Notes: generated by a model from the letters alone, not told the origin. A DNA stretch of 64,000 bases from Eonycteris spelaea (GCA_003508835.1 PUFA01000006.1:7564001-7628000); one strand, 5' to 3'; shown: positions 1-10,310, numbered from the stretch's first letter. Program-made: numbers and translations.

Positions 1-540
1 CCCCAGACTCTAGGCCTGAGCATCTCAGAACACCCCCAGCCCCTTCGCCCCAAAGCTGGCCTTCCCTCCCATTCCCACAGACAGCCCTGTTGCTGGCTGA
101 CTCTCCTTGGGAGGGAGCCTGAGGATCTGCAGCCAGGAGCAGCCCCGAGAACAGAGGAATCCAGGTCGGACAAGAAGGGCAGAGGCTGACAGCATCAGGA
201 AACAGCACAGCGCGTGTAAAAGGACACCCAGCAGCCTCGTCAAATCCTCAAACTGGACCCAAAGGATGGTCTCAGAAGTGGGGGCACTGCTGTCTCCCTG
301 GCTGCTCAGCTGTCCAGGACAGGCCTTTAATAGGCCGTCCTTGCCACTGGACCCCAGCGCTGAGGACACTGGGGAAGCAAACAAGCAGGACAGATGTGGG
401 TTGAAAAGATGTGCTTCCCCACAATTGGGTCCATTGAGAATAATGACTCATAGGTAGGGGAGGAATAGTCTGCTTAGTGGGGGCCCTCTGGAGAGGAAGT
501 GGACATGTGAATACAGGTGCAGCAACGCAGCCCTCCCTCA
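1..540. other. Unique GC-rich sequence, no feature recognised
   Basis: I see no repeat family, splice-flanked open frame or RNA fold here. Overlapping frames on both strands are short and show no family resemblance. Probably intronic or intergenic filler. Confidence 0.5.
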
Positions 541-548
541 GGGCGCCC

Positions 549-705
549 CTTCACTCACGCACATTCTCACACGTGCACATTCGCTGACACCCACATGCAT
601 GAGCATGCCCCCTCACACTCACGCTCACCTACATGCTCACGCACACACAGTCTCACTCACGGGCACACACGAGCGCAAAGATACACTTCCATATACCCAC
701 ATCCA
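549..705. repeat. Decayed CA-rich simple repeat
   Basis: The plus strand is mostly CAC/ACA steps broken every 4-8 bases by T or G, giving phrases such as CTCACACGTGCACATTC. This is how an old (CA)n tract looks after substitution. Short frames here give His/Thr-rich peptides that are artefacts of the repeat. Confidence 0.8.
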
Positions 706-769
706 AAAACTTAGCGAGGATCTGTGTTGATTTGTGATGAGTTTGGGGGTTTTTTTCCTTTTTTCTGAA

Positions 770-850
770 TATCTTTTGCAAAACTAATTAAGAGGGATTG
801 AAGCCCGGCGCAGAGCTAATGAGCTATTCAAATACCCTGGCATCAGCCCC
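770..850. promoter_or_regulatory. Candidate conserved noncoding element, homeodomain-type motifs
   Basis: An AT-rich unique island carries CTAATTAAG and GCTAATGAGC, the core recognised by many homeodomain proteins, beside GC-rich flanks. No repeat is recognised. Regulatory function is inference from composition only. Confidence 0.25.
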
Positions 851-1029
851 GCTGGTGAGGTTCCGGATGTGTGGAGTTAGAGTCAGGGGGAGAGACACTC
901 CCTCCAGGGTTCTCTCTGTAGCAGGGAGACTCAGTGGAAGCCTCTTAGCCTCCTCTCCACCAAGGGGCCTCCAGCTGGGATGAGGGGGACAGGAGGAGGG
1001 GGCACCGCATGGAAGGGTCAGTACCTTTG

Positions 1030-1200
1030 AGCTGGGAATCTCAAACTTCAGCATCAGATCACCCGGTAGGCCAGGCCCCACTCCCTGAGTTTGATTCACA
1101 AGGTCCGAAATGGAGCCGTGGAACTTTTATTTCTAATACACTCCCAGGTGCTGTTGCTGTTGCTGCTGCTGGTGGTCCAGGTCTCTGCCTTAGAAGCATC
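1030..1200 (+). mobile_element. MER5A-type hAT (Charlie) nonautonomous transposon
   Basis: The order of phrases matches MER5A: a left end like TCTCAAACTTCAGCATCAGA, then CCCCACTCCCTGAG, then TTATTTCTAA, CTCCCAGGTG and GCTGCTGGTGGTCC. A short (TGY)n expansion sits at about 1150-1173. The right terminal inverted repeat is degraded. It is non-coding. Confidence 0.75.
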
Positions 1201-1454
1201 TAATTGCAGCCTCTGCTCTCAGAAGTGCCTGTCTGGGACATGTACAATCACAGGGCTTGAGTGAACAAGGGGTTGACAGGAAGATACCAAAGACTCCAGA
1301 TGCTTCCCTTGATGAGAAAGAGCCCATCGCACCAACAAGGATTGTAATCTTCCCCGGATTCCAGTGAGAACAAGACCCCCAATCCTCACCCTCACGGCAG
1401 CCAAAGCTCATCCACACCATCGGCCCACGGGAACTTACCCAGCCCTGGCAGCCT

Positions 1455-1560
1455 GGCATCCTCATTTGACAGATGAAGAAACTAAGGCACAGAAAGGTGA
1501 GGTGATGCCCCTAAGGTCACCCAAAGACAGTTGGAATCCTGACTCGGGTCCCTAGTCCCC
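1455..1560 (-). mobile_element. MIR SINE fragment (antisense)
   Basis: The phrase order is the reverse complement of MIR: CTCATTTGACAGATGAAGAA, ACTAAGGCACAGAAAGGTGA, GGTCACCCAAAGACAG, then a GGAATCCTGACTCGGGTC box. The part nearest the 3' tail is missing. Confidence 0.8.
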
Positions 1561-1574
1561 TTTCAAATTAGCTT

Positions 1575-1700
1575 CCTGCTCTGTTCCATAGGAAGAAGAC
1601 AAGTGCAATGAAGTCCTGCGGAGGGTTCACCCATATTTTAGTGATGAAATTTGGCATATAAAAAATATCGCACGAGTAACATTAAGCTGGAAGAATGGCA
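1575..1700. promoter_or_regulatory. Candidate conserved noncoding element
   Basis: This unique AT-rich block carries ATATTTTAGTGATGAAATTT and GGCATATAAAAAATATCGCA between GC-rich flanks. No repeat family is recognised. It may be an enhancer core, but that is inference. Confidence 0.25.
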
Positions 1701-1839
1701 CTTCCAAGTCTTTCCGCTTTGTCCCTCTACAAGCCAGAACTGACTGTCAAGAAAAGCTCAAACACGGCTTGCTTTCCACAAACCTCTGCCACACCATGGA
1801 GTCACATTAAGCCAGGGAGAAAGGCTGGTGCTGACTCAG

Positions 1840-2240
1840 CACAGAAGCTGCCCAGCAAACCCAGGCAATCTTCCTTCCAACAACCCACTTCGGCCTCTGT
1901 TTACTGGCCCTGCCTGCGACATTGATCTCTTCCCCCTGAACAGCTGCCTGCGGAATGCTAACTTTCCCAGGGCCGGCAGAACAGATAAACAGGGTGGTGA
2001 CTCGGGGCTGGCAAGAAGGACCTCAGACAAAATTCATCTCTGCCGTTCTGCATCTCCCTCTGGTTAAAGTCAGTGCCCAGGGAACTGACTAGGGAACTTC
2101 AGGCAGGGGAGACAACGGGCCCTTCCCTCTCTCCTGCTTTCTCAGCTCAGCCCCCAGAATGAGCCTGGCTGGAACCAGATTCTTCATTTATAGTCGATCA
2201 TTATCGGCTGGTCAAGTCAATAAATACAGAGAACTAGGCT
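1840..2240. promoter_or_regulatory. Candidate conserved noncoding element cluster
   Basis: Repeat-free sequence holds a GATA-type core (AACAGATAAACAG, about 1980-1992). An AT-rich segment follows at 2185-2228 with TTTATAGTCGATCATTATCG and GTCAATAAATAC. CpGs survive in the AT-rich part, which is uncommon in neutral mammalian DNA. Function is inferred. Confidence 0.3.
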
Positions 2241-2379
2241 GTGCTGGAGCAAAAGATGGGAGGCAATACAAGCCCCATTAATGTGACTGAGCCTAAAGAT
2301 TTTCCCTCCACGCTCCAGACATGTCAGGCCTTTTCAGGCCTCAGACTTCTGAACGTGGACACACACAAAAAACGAATTT

Positions 2380-2605
2380 TTGTTTATCATTTGTTAAACA
2401 CGTCCTGTCTGCCAAGCATCCCACGTACACTGTCACCAATCTTTACAATAACCTGACAGCATCATTTGTTTTATTATCCCTAATTTGCAGGTAAGGAAAT
2501 AGACACAAAGAGAAGAAGTGACTCGCTAATGTTCACACAGCTAGCAACTGAGCCAGGATCTGAACCTGTTTCATCTTAACTTCAAAGCCTGTTTTTTCTG
2601 CTTTG
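2380..2605 (-). mobile_element. MIR SINE (antisense, near full length)
   Basis: The reverse-complement MIR order is clear: a 3' end at TTGTTAAACACGTCCTGTCTGCCAAG, then TTTACAATAACCTGACAG, GGTAAGGAAATAGACAC, CACACAGCTAGCAACTGAGC and a final GATCTGAACCTGTTT. Confidence 0.85.
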
Positions 2606-2609
2606 TTGC

Positions 2610-3299
2610 ACTTCCTCATGAATTGTCTGTTCTCTGCTCCTTTCCACGGGGTCTGAAGATGTTGGTTCTGACTTCTTGGGAGGGTCCATACCTCTTACCC
2701 AGAAGAGATGCCCCCACCCATCTCTTCTGCATCTGGGCCAGGTCCCGGGCTGGACACTGAGGACATGCAGGCAGGTTAAACCGGGGCCTGCACGAGGCAA
2801 AGGGACAGAGTGAGACAAGGATAAACAGGTGCTATGGAAGCAGAGCAGAGAACTGCAGGGGAGGGATGTGTCTCATCCCCTAGATTATGTCTCCTAAAGG
2901 AGGGCTGATTTGGCCAGATTCAGGACACTGGGTCCTGGTTGCTAACAGGCAGGGAGGCCATGCCCTCATTCACCCAGTCCTTGCGGCGGGACTAAAAACT
3001 GAGCAGAACAGTGCCATTGTTATGGGGTGGCTTTAGGGGGGACTTCATCCCCCTACAACCTCCACTACTATTTCCCCTCCAAAATGACATGAAATAAAAT
3101 GTGACATAAAAACAATGTGCTTGTTATTCAAATGTGCCTTCCAGACAGGTTCCCCCAGCTCCCTCTTCCTATTGGGTTGTCAACCCGAAGTCCACATAGA
3201 AATTCTGGAACTGAGTTGGAATCCAGGCATTAAGCCTTACTCTCTTTACAAATGATTCTTCTGGAGTCTCCACTGCTTTGGGGTTGGCCACTTTGTAAG
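2610..3299. other. Unique sequence, nothing recognised
   Basis: Mixed-composition sequence without a repeat family or gene that I can name. A C-rich and then A-rich stretch at about 3045-3125 is unremarkable. Confidence 0.4.
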
Positions 3300-3585
3300 T
3301 TCTTTATTGCTATATAAAAATGACCCTACAACTTAGTGGCCTTAAAGAAGCATTTATTATCTCAGTCTCTAGGAATCATGAATTTGGGAGTGGCTTAGCT
3401 AGTGTGGTGCTAGCCAAGGTCTCCCACGCGGCTGCAGTCATGTCAGCTGGGGCTGCAGTCATTCGAGGGCTTGACTGGGGATGGAGGATCTACTTCCAAG
3501 ATGGCACACTTGCATGGCTATTGGCAAGAGGCCACTGTTCCTCACCGGCTGTCGGTAGGAGGCCTTCATTTCTTGTTGTACATCA
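3300..3585 (-). mobile_element. MaLR LTR, MLT1-type (antisense, partial)
   Basis: The sequence reads as a reversed MLT1 LTR. It runs from TTTATTGCTATATAAAAATG and AACTTAGTGGCCTTAAAG through GGGGCTGCAGTCATTC, GGGCTTGACTGGGGATGGAG and TTCCAAGATGGCACAC. The LTR 5' half is absent. These are long-dead ERVL-related solo LTRs with no coding capacity. Confidence 0.8.
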
Positions 3586-3589
3586 GAGT

Positions 3590-3905
3590 CTTCACACATA
3601 CTGTTCCCTCTGCCTATAACACTCTTCCTCCCCACACCCATCCTTAACATACCTTTGTCTGGCTGGTTCCTACTCATTCGTTAGCCAAAATGTCACTTAC
3701 CCTTGACCCTTATTTGGGTTCTTGGCCTTCATAGCAATTATCAAAAGCTATAATGATATAATTATTAGGATAATTATTTGTCTCCTCTCTGTCTTCTTCA
3801 CATGCCTAACATCTCCATGAGTGCAGGGTCTTTGCCTGCTGGTTCTTCGCTGTATCTACAACACCGATGCTCACAAAATTATGTTTCAAATGACTGTTAT
3901 TGAAC
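3590..3905 (+). mobile_element. LINE-2 3' end (sense)
   Basis: The phrase order is that of the L2 3' region: CTGTTCCCTCTGCCTATAAC, CCAAAATGTCACTTACCC, a central T-rich spacer, CTCCATGAGTGCAGGGTCTT and GCTGTATCTACAACACCGA. It is heavily mutated and lacks the terminal TGAATGAATG tail. Confidence 0.75.
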
Positions 3906-3984
3906 ACCGAAGTGCCTGACATCAAAAATGACCTTTAACTACAGGTAAATTGCACCATCACCCTGCCTCAACCAGACTGTGGCT

Positions 3985-4440
3985 TCTCGCCAACACACGG
4001 ACAGCAGTGCCACACAGGTGCCTGATGACATGCACACCCACACGCACATATACACATATGCACACGCTTTTGCAGGTACGTGTGGCACACTGACACCTAT
4101 AGCCACACACAGACATATGGAGCCACACGGTTAGACACAGGCACACAGAGGAGAGCAGTGTCCCCTGCCCGCACACCCGGGGACGTGCACACACATAAAC
4201 ATGGGTAGTTACAACAGGTATCACATGTGCACCCTGCCACACACCGTCGCGTGGGTGATCACATACCCACGGCCATAGTCACAGACTCACATGCAGCCAC
4301 GAGCACACGCATGGTCATGCCCCTAGCATACAGCATCACTCCTATTGACCCATACCGATGTACACCGTCCTGCATGTGCAGGAGGGCACATCTCACCTAG
4401 TGGTCCCCCACCTACCCATGCACACTCATACACACATAGC
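3985..4440. repeat. Decayed CA-rich simple repeat, about 450 bp
   Basis: The plus strand is a quasi-periodic string of CACA words spaced by TGC, CATG and CCAC. Examples are ACACATATACACATATGCAC and GCACACCC. It resembles the tracts near 0.6, 6.3 and 19 kb. Cys/Val-rich frames on the other strand are artefacts. Confidence 0.75.
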
Positions 4441-4689
4441 CGGTTCACATGATGCTCAGGGGTAGCTTCTAAGAGTCTCAGGGCTGGGACAACCCTCTCA
4501 GCCGTGGATGTGAATCCCTTCCTGAGGTCTTCCAGAAGCCTTCTGCCCCCCTCAAATACATTCTGCCCCTTTCCTCAGCCATCTGCCCACCAGCCCAGTC
4601 CACCACAGCTCTCAGGCTGTAAGTTCAAGGCTAGAGCAGATTGTGGGAGGCATGACCGAGGGTAGATAGGACCCACTCAGCAGAAATGT

Positions 4690-4850
4690 TTACTACTACG
4701 CAACCACTGGCAATTATTGCTTTCACATTTTTTTATGCGTTTCCATATAAAATTACTCACTCCGATTCTTGGGAAGAATTCAAATGAGAAAATTCCACAA
4801 ACAATAAAACCGGCTGGGTAATGAGGAGCCATTGTCTATTCTCAGGATCC
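4690..4850. promoter_or_regulatory. Candidate conserved noncoding element
   Basis: Unique AT-rich block with GGCAATTATTGC, AACAATAAAACC and CCATTGTCTATTCTC, which resemble homeodomain and SOX-type sites. It sits between two unrelated simple-repeat regions and shows no repeat-family phrase. Function is inferred. Confidence 0.35.
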
Positions 4851-4947
4851 AAGCACTTCTCACCCCAGAAAACAGGAACTTAATTACACACAGAAGCTGC
4901 ACGTTGCTATAGGGTGTGCTGGAAGAACTGGAATCAGAAACAAACCC

Positions 4948-4956
4948 ATGTGTGTA

Positions 4957-4990
<34 letters not shown>

Positions 4991-5048
4991 AATTTCTTGT
5001 TCTGTGCCTCTGTCTGTAAGTGTGTGTGTTGTGTGTGTGTGTGAGTGT
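4948..5048. repeat. Two (TG)n microsatellites
   Basis: A long (TG)n run ends at 4990. A second, interrupted TG run lies at about 5017-5048 after a 27-bp spacer. The longest uninterrupted stretch is about 28 bp, so length polymorphism is likely. Confidence 0.95.
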
Positions 5049-5054
5049 ATATTT

Positions 5055-5590
5055 TGCTTTTCTACTGATGTATAACAAACTACCCTCAAAAATTAGTGGC
5101 TTAAAACAATAATTATTTGATCATAGCTCACGATTTTGTAGATCAGAAACCTAGCCTGGGTTCGGCTGGGTAAATCTCCTGTTCCGTGAGTGTGAACTGA
5201 AGTAGTGATATTTGGTTGGAGCATGGCGTTGTCTGGAATGTGCTCGATGGCCTCACTCACACGTGTGGTCCCTTGGCGAGGAGGAGAAAGACAGGGCTTG
5301 GCTAGAATTTTTGGCTAGAACACCACACATGGCCTCTTCGACAGGATGGTCTCCTGGTGTCAGACTTCACACACGGAGGCTCAGAGCTCCCAGAGAGTTT
5401 CCTAGTGGGGCAGAAGCTGCTAGGCTTTCTACAGCAGAGCCTCAGAAGCCCCAGAACATATGTCCATCACACTCTATGTGTCCAATAAGTCTCTAGGCCC
5501 AGCCAGATTCACAGGGAAGGGATTAGGCTCCACACTCCTCAGGAGGAAATCGGTGGAAATTTTGTAGCCGTCTTTAATGCCACAGCATGT
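5055..5590 (-). mobile_element. MaLR LTR, MLT1-type (antisense)
   Basis: The block starts with the reversed LTR 3' terminus: CTGATGTATAACAAACTACC, then TTAGTGGCTTAAAACAATAA, then a GTAGATCAGAAACC box. The remainder to about 5590 is diverged but continuous in composition. The older subfamily is uncertain. Confidence 0.7.
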
Positions 5591-5659
5591 GTGACCCAGT
5601 GCAGAAGTCATTGCGGGATGGCGGACAGACCCTGCTGTCAAGAGAACATTAGAGACGGG

Positions 5660-5780
5660 CATAGTTTTCCGTGCCGCTCACAAGCTGCGTGGCCTTAGGC
5701 AAGCTATCTAATTCCTCTGAGCTTCGGTTTCCTGATTCGTCAAAAGCCGCTGTTGTGAGAACTTGTAAATAAAGTTCAGG
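5660..5780 (+). mobile_element. MIR SINE fragment (sense)
   Basis: The MIR core is plain: CACAAGCTGCGTGGCCTTAGG, CAAGCTATCTAATTCCTCTG and TCGGTTTCCTGATTCGTCAA, then GTTGTGAGAACTTG. The 5' third is missing. Confidence 0.8.
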
Positions 5781-5782
5781 CA

Positions 5783-5835
5783 ATCACATTTAGTGAGCAC
5801 CTACTTTATGCTAGGTGCCCAATGCGTATGTACAT
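5783..5835 (-). mobile_element. MIR 3'-end fragment (antisense), tail-to-tail with the preceding MIR
   Basis: The phrase TTTAGTGAGCACCTACTTTA followed by TGCTAGGTGCC is the reversed MIR/MIR3 3' end. It directly abuts the end of the sense MIR. Confidence 0.5.
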
Positions 5836-5839
5836 TTCC

Positions 5840-6240
5840 TCCTGCTTTCTCCTGCCCTCCTGCCCTGGTTCACACAACTTAGGGGGCACGTGGGATTGGA
5901 GAGAGTAGGAGAGGCAGACACTCCTCTGAGGCCCTAAGAGCCTTCTGCAGTCACAACAGGATGCACCCCACAGCAGCCTGGCGCCCGCCAGCCTTCTGAT
6001 GAGCCTGCCTACACCAGTGCCAAGGCCCAAGGTGAGCCCTGGAGCATCCACCATCTGCTTCAGCGAGGCCGGCTAGAGGCAGCTTCGTCAGCTCAGGGGC
6101 GTCCCTGGCTAACAATCGTGTTAATTTTTCATTTGTTTGTTTGATTTTCTGCAGTGAACGAGGAATGGTGGAAGAACATCTGGAGCCGCCCCAGGCTGAG
6201 GCACACAGAGGAGCAGTGGCAGCAGGGACAGCACAAAATA
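5840..6240. other. Unique sequence, nothing recognised
   Basis: GC-moderate sequence. The spot around 6115-6165 is T-rich then AT-rich (TTTGTTTGTTTGATTTTCTG) and could mark a lost insertion, but I cannot assign it. Confidence 0.4.
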
Positions 6241-6244
6241 CAGG

Positions 6245-6485
6245 ACTCTCATGGCATGCACGTCCACATACCCACAAACACACACGGACTGTGCACACGC
6301 GTGCACAGACACATGTGTGTCCCTGCACAGGTACAGTCACGCATCTACACGTGGACTGCCTTGTGCACCATGTGTTCATGTGCGTGCATGCACACGTGTG
6401 AACCTATATACACGTGTGCATGCCCACAGACATGTACCCACAGACACACACACTGAGACACACAGACTCGCACACATACACAATC
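6245..6485. repeat. Decayed CA-rich simple repeat with CACGTG words
   Basis: The sequence alternates CACA and TGTG words (CACACGCGTGCACAGACACA, ACACGTGTGCATGC), so the same strand switches between CA and TG polarity. The several half-open frames in it have no independent support. Confidence 0.75.
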
Positions 6486-6489
6486 TTGG

Positions 6490-6965
6490 CCACATCGCCA
6501 GGACTGGCCTAAGGGCTCTCAGTTTTGAGCTGGAGCTTGGGAAAGCCACAGCCCCAAGGAGGCCCCAGGAACCCCTATTCTCTGTGCCTGACACAAGCCA
6601 GTGAAAGCCAAGCCGGACCTACAGCCTACAGTGGGAGCCCCGCTTCCCCACCACTCCCCTTGGGGACATACGTTCTACCACACCCCACTTTCCCCTGCCT
6701 GCTCCTCCCCAGGTCTGATCCTGCCCAAGAGCCTTATCACAGCCCATCCCTCACCTGGATCCTGATGTGAACAGTATCCCTCTCTGCTCCTGGAGACTGG
6801 TCACCACAGACCCCATGCTTAGAAACACATGCACAAGGGACCTCCCCTCTCTAAATGATTCTTTCTCCAATTAGAAATGAGAAGGTTGACTGGAGAACAA
6901 CACCTGAGGGCCCAGCCGGCATGGACTCTCTGCTGCCACAGCCCAGCTCACCTCAGGCACCAGGG
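6490..6965. other. Unique GC-rich sequence, nothing recognised
   Basis: C-rich, with no repeat-family phrase, RNA gene or exon-like structure that I can support. Confidence 0.4.
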
Positions 6966-6969
6966 GCAT

Positions 6970-7390
6970 GGGCGTGTGTGTGTACATGTATATGTGCCTG
7001 AGCCTCCCTGCACATGTGTGCTTATGTTCATGTATCCGTGCTGCCGTGGCTTCCTTTGAATGGCGATGAGAGTCTGCATATCTATCTGCATCTATCTGTG
7101 AATCTCTGTGGGTCTGCGACTCTCTCTCTATATATATATATCGTGATCTGCATTTGTAAGTGTGTCTGTGTGTTTATGTCTGTGCTTGTGTGTCTCTAGG
7201 CCATTGCATGTCTTTGAGTCTGTGGGTGTTCTTTTATGTTTGCTTGAATATGTGTATCTCTATGCTTTGTACATATGTAAAGGCATCTGCATGTCAGTGT
7301 GTCTATATCTGTGTGTATGTGCAAGAGAGAGCATGGCTGTGTGTGTCAGCATGTGTGTGTGTGTGTGTGTGCGCGCGCGCGCGCTGGGGC
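6970..7390. repeat. TG-rich quasi-repeat ending in (TG)n(GC)n
   Basis: TG-rich words (GTGTCTGTGTGTTTATGTCTGT) run for about 400 bp and include a (TA)n step at about 7130-7141. The tract ends in an uninterrupted (TG)n at 7352-7370 and (GC)n at 7371-7384. This alternating purine-pyrimidine block can in principle adopt Z-DNA. Confidence 0.85.
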
Positions 7391-7800
7391 GTGTAGGGCA
7401 AAAGGCGTGAGACAGGTCAGAGTCAGGGCCTGATTGGTGGTTTCTGTCCAGCTCTGGTTCCATCCAGGCCCAGCCATCCAGCCAGGTGGGTAGAAAGAGA
7501 GCAGCCAGAGAGAAGGGAGCTATGCAGGCCGGAACTGGGCCTCTGCCCAGCCATGCAGTGTGGCTACTGAGGCGGAAGGCCATGGAGGCAGTTCTGTGTC
7601 TCTGAGGCCCCTGAGCCCTGCCTGGCCAATGGGCCACAAGGCAGCTTCACACTTCGCTCCCTGTGAGCCCCCAGCACCTTCTGGGATCTCCTCGCTCTCA
7701 TGGGAGTACTTTCTCTTCTTCACTCTCTCATTCCCTCTCCCTGCACGTATGCGCATGTCATTGATCATCTTTACGCCTCTCTCTCATTCGTTCTTTCCCT
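7391..7800. other. Unique sequence, nothing recognised
   Basis: CT-rich towards its right end, with no repeat family or gene identified. Confidence 0.4.
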
Positions 7801-7805
7801 GGCAA

Positions 7806-7839
7806 TGTGTGTGTGTGTGTCCAGATCTCACACACACAT
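7806..7839. repeat. (TG)n / (CA)n inverted pair
   Basis: A (TG) run at 7806-7820 is followed after an 8-base spacer (about CCAGATCT) by a (CA) run at about 7828-7838. The two arms are complementary and can fold as a short hairpin. Confidence 0.8.
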
Positions 7840-7984
7840 CACCCACAGAACACTGGTTTCTGTCCTGCTCACGGTCCTTGTGAAATACTCTGGTGCACAC
7901 ACTTCACTGGGGGCTCCATTATTCTCTTTCTTTCCCCAACTGCTCATCCTCCTTCCCCTCCCAGTGTTGGCAAGAGCAAGGTCC

Positions 7985-8340
7985 TCACTTACCTAACAGC
8001 TGTAGTAAAGGTTTTTGGATAACTAGTAACAGAACCCAATGGGCAAGCATAGGATATTTTTTAAACCAGATGTTATAAGAGCATAATGGTGTCTCCTGTA
8101 ACTCAAGGGCAGAACCAGAGCCCAACTTCAAACAGACTGTAAAGCCGATGGGAGCTCCAAACCTTCTCTCTTTGTCATAGTCTATCTCTTCTTCCTTCTC
8201 TTTCAGCTTCTGCATGCACATAACTAACCAAAGATGGCTGTCCCACAACTCCTGAGATTGAAGTGTCTCAGTTCCAAAGACCAGCCCAGACTGACCAGCA
8301 TCAAGCTATTCCAAGACTTTAAGAGAAAAAAATACCTGTA
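7985..8340. mobile_element. Unclassified interspersed-repeat-like sequence
   Basis: Phrases such as AACAGAACCCAATGGGCAAG and CAACCAAAGATGGCTGTCC have the flavour of a dispersed LTR or DNA element, but I cannot name the family. No terminal repeats are certain. Confidence 0.25.
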
Positions 8341-8584
8341 TGGCCAAGCTTGGGTCAGCTGTCTACCTCTGGTCTAATCAGCATTGGCCGGGGACAGAGT
8401 CATGCAGAAACATGGCTGCCAAGCATCGTTCCTTGGGTATGCCCAGCAGTTCTCAGACAAAAGGTCTAAGGTGTTCAGTGCTGGGCCACGTGATTGAGGT
8501 ACCCAGGGTCAGCCAGGTAAAAAGTCCTGCTGGCATCTCAGTGTACAGGCCTGAAAAGAAAGCAGATGACAGAGGGTACTATGC

Positions 8585-9075
8585 ACTGAACTAGGTTCCC
8601 TCTAAATTCATATGTTGAAGTTCCTATCCCATGTGTGGTCATATTTTGAGATAGGACCTCTAAGGAAGTAATTAAGGTTAAATGAGGTCTTATTAAGGGT
8701 GGGATTCTGATCTGATAAAATTAGTGTCTTTATAAGAAGAGACACCATAGAGCCCATTCTCATTCTTTCTCTTCCCTCCCTCCCTCTCCCTCTTCCTCCC
8801 CCTCTCCCTCCCCTCTCCTTCTCCCTCTTCCTCTTCCTCTATCTCTCCTTCTCTCTCCCTGTCTTTCTCTACACGCTGAGGAAAGTCCATGTGAGAACAC
8901 TGCATTCTTGCTGTGTTGCTGCAAGCCAGAAAGAGAGTACTCACCAGAAACCAAATTGGCCATAACCTTGATCTTGGCCTTCCAGCCCCTAGAACTGTGA
9001 GAAAATAAATTTCTGTCATTTAGGTCAAGCAGTCTGTGGTATTTTGTGATGACAGCCTGAGCTGACTAATAGAAC
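8585..9075 (+). mobile_element. MaLR LTR, MLT1A/MSTD-like (sense, full length)
   Basis: The LTR begins TGCACTGAACTAGGTTCCCT with AATTCATATGTTGAAGTTCC, then GAGATAGGACCTCTAAGGAA, TTAAGGTTAAATGAGGTC and TCTTTATAAGAAGAGACACC. It ends with CTTGATCTTGGCCTTCCAGC, the polyadenylation box GTGAGAAAATAAATTTCTGT and CTGACTAATAGAACA. It is the only clearly sense MaLR in the window. A CT-rich expansion lies inside it. Confidence 0.9.
8757..8868. repeat. (TCCCTC)n / CT-rich low-complexity tract inside the LTR
   Basis: The plus strand is almost purely pyrimidine (CCCTCCCTCCCTCTCCCTCT). It occupies the middle of the MLT1A-like LTR, so it expanded after insertion. A mirror-like polypyrimidine run of this length can form triplex DNA. 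Confidence 0.9.
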
Positions 9076-9079
9076 AGGT

Positions 9080-9690
9080 TTGCCCATTGAGAAGTCATCA
9101 AAATGTAAGTGATGTTGATGCTACAGGAGCCCACGAGGTGACTTGCGCTCAGGATTAGACCCAGCATCCTTAGTTTCTGATTGGAGCTACACCCTCACAG
9201 TCCGCCAAGCCCCAACTTAGTGGCAGCCCTGGCTCCTGCCCCCAGAAGCACCACCCTCTTGCACGTCACTAGGTAAGAAATCCCCCAGATGGGTGGCCAC
9301 AGATAGTGGTGCTCATAAAAACATCAGTGCCCTCCCAGACAGATGATCCTGTTAGTGCCATCTAGAGCACCAAACCATGGCAAGAATGGGGAGAAGGGTT
9401 TCAAGCATTCATGGATCCAGTCCTTGAACATCCTTACTTTCAAAGAAACAAGGACAGTAAGAGACTCTGGGTCCTGCCCACTGTCAGGAGCACTAACACA
9501 CCAATCCCAACTCCTCCATTATTTTTGTTTCAAGACACAACAAAGGCCCCTCAGCCTAGGAATCCCTCAAAACAAGCTAGCTGACAGCACATGTTCAGTG
9601 TGTCCCTGAGAACACTCATTACAAAGCATATGATCTCGTCAGCCTCAGGTTAAGAATGTGGTTCACTGATTTGCTAGGCATCCTACTGGC
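9080..9690. other. Unique sequence, nothing certain
   Basis: No gene or repeat is named here. A weak CTCF-like word occurs at 9355-9368 and is listed separately. Confidence 0.35.
9355..9368 (-). promoter_or_regulatory. Weak CTCF-like motif
   Basis: The minus strand reads GCTCTAGATGGCAC. It fits the CTCF core CCASYAGRKGGCRS at 12 of 14 positions, with changes at positions 1 and 3. Confidence 0.25.
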
Positions 9691-9697
9691 AACTGAC

Positions 9698-9965
9698 AAT
9701 AATAATAATAATTATTATTATAGCTGAAATTTAATGAGCACTTACTATGGGTAAAGTACTCTGCTAAGCACTCTACAGGCACCATCTCATTGAATTCTTA
9801 CAGCCTCTTTATAAGATACATCTTATTAAACCCATTTTTCAGATAAGAAAATGAAGTCTCAAAGGTTAGGTAACTTGCCCAAGGACTAATTAGTGTCAGA
9901 GCCAGGATTCAAATAGAAAGGCTGTTCAGCTTCAAAGCCAGAACTCTGAACCTCTGTGCCTCGTC
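9698..9965 (-). mobile_element. MIR SINE (antisense, near full length) with AAT/TTA tail
   Basis: A self-complementary (AAT)n(ATT)n tail at 9698-9722 leads into TTTAATGAGCACTTACTATG, GTAAAGTACTCTGCTAAGCA, CCATTTTTCAGATAAGAAAA, GTAACTTGCCCAAGG and GAGCCAGGATTCAAATAGA. This is one of the best preserved MIRs here. Confidence 0.9.
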
Positions 9966-10144
9966 CTCACTACCAGGACACACGGGCCTGGTTGGAACAG
10001 TGGTCGAAAGACAACTTCGTGTGACTGAATGGCCTTCTCTCTGTTGTCAACAGCCGACAACTGCAGACACTGAACAGACAAAAGCTAACCCACCCCTCCA
10101 GGAACAAAAACGTTCCAAGGTGAAGTCAAAGTCTGTCCTCGCAT

Positions 10145-10310
10145 ACTCAGTAATTCTGTACTGGCTTCCTCCTGCTTCAGTCCTATGTCCTCAACTAAAC
10201 CGTAAGCCTCTGCAGGGCAGCGCCTCTGTCCTCTTTCACCCACATTTCCCAGGGCTGTACAAAGTAAGGATTCCGTACAAGCTGTCCGCATGATCGTCTG
10301 CTGGCTATTC
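10145..10310 (+). mobile_element. Possible LINE-2 3' fragment (sense)
   Basis: CTGCAGGGCAGCGCCTCTGT, CACCCACATTTCCCAGGGCT and ACAAAGTAAGGATTC resemble the end of L2 (gagggcagggac, ccagcgcc, agtaggcact). It is heavily diverged. Confidence 0.35.
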
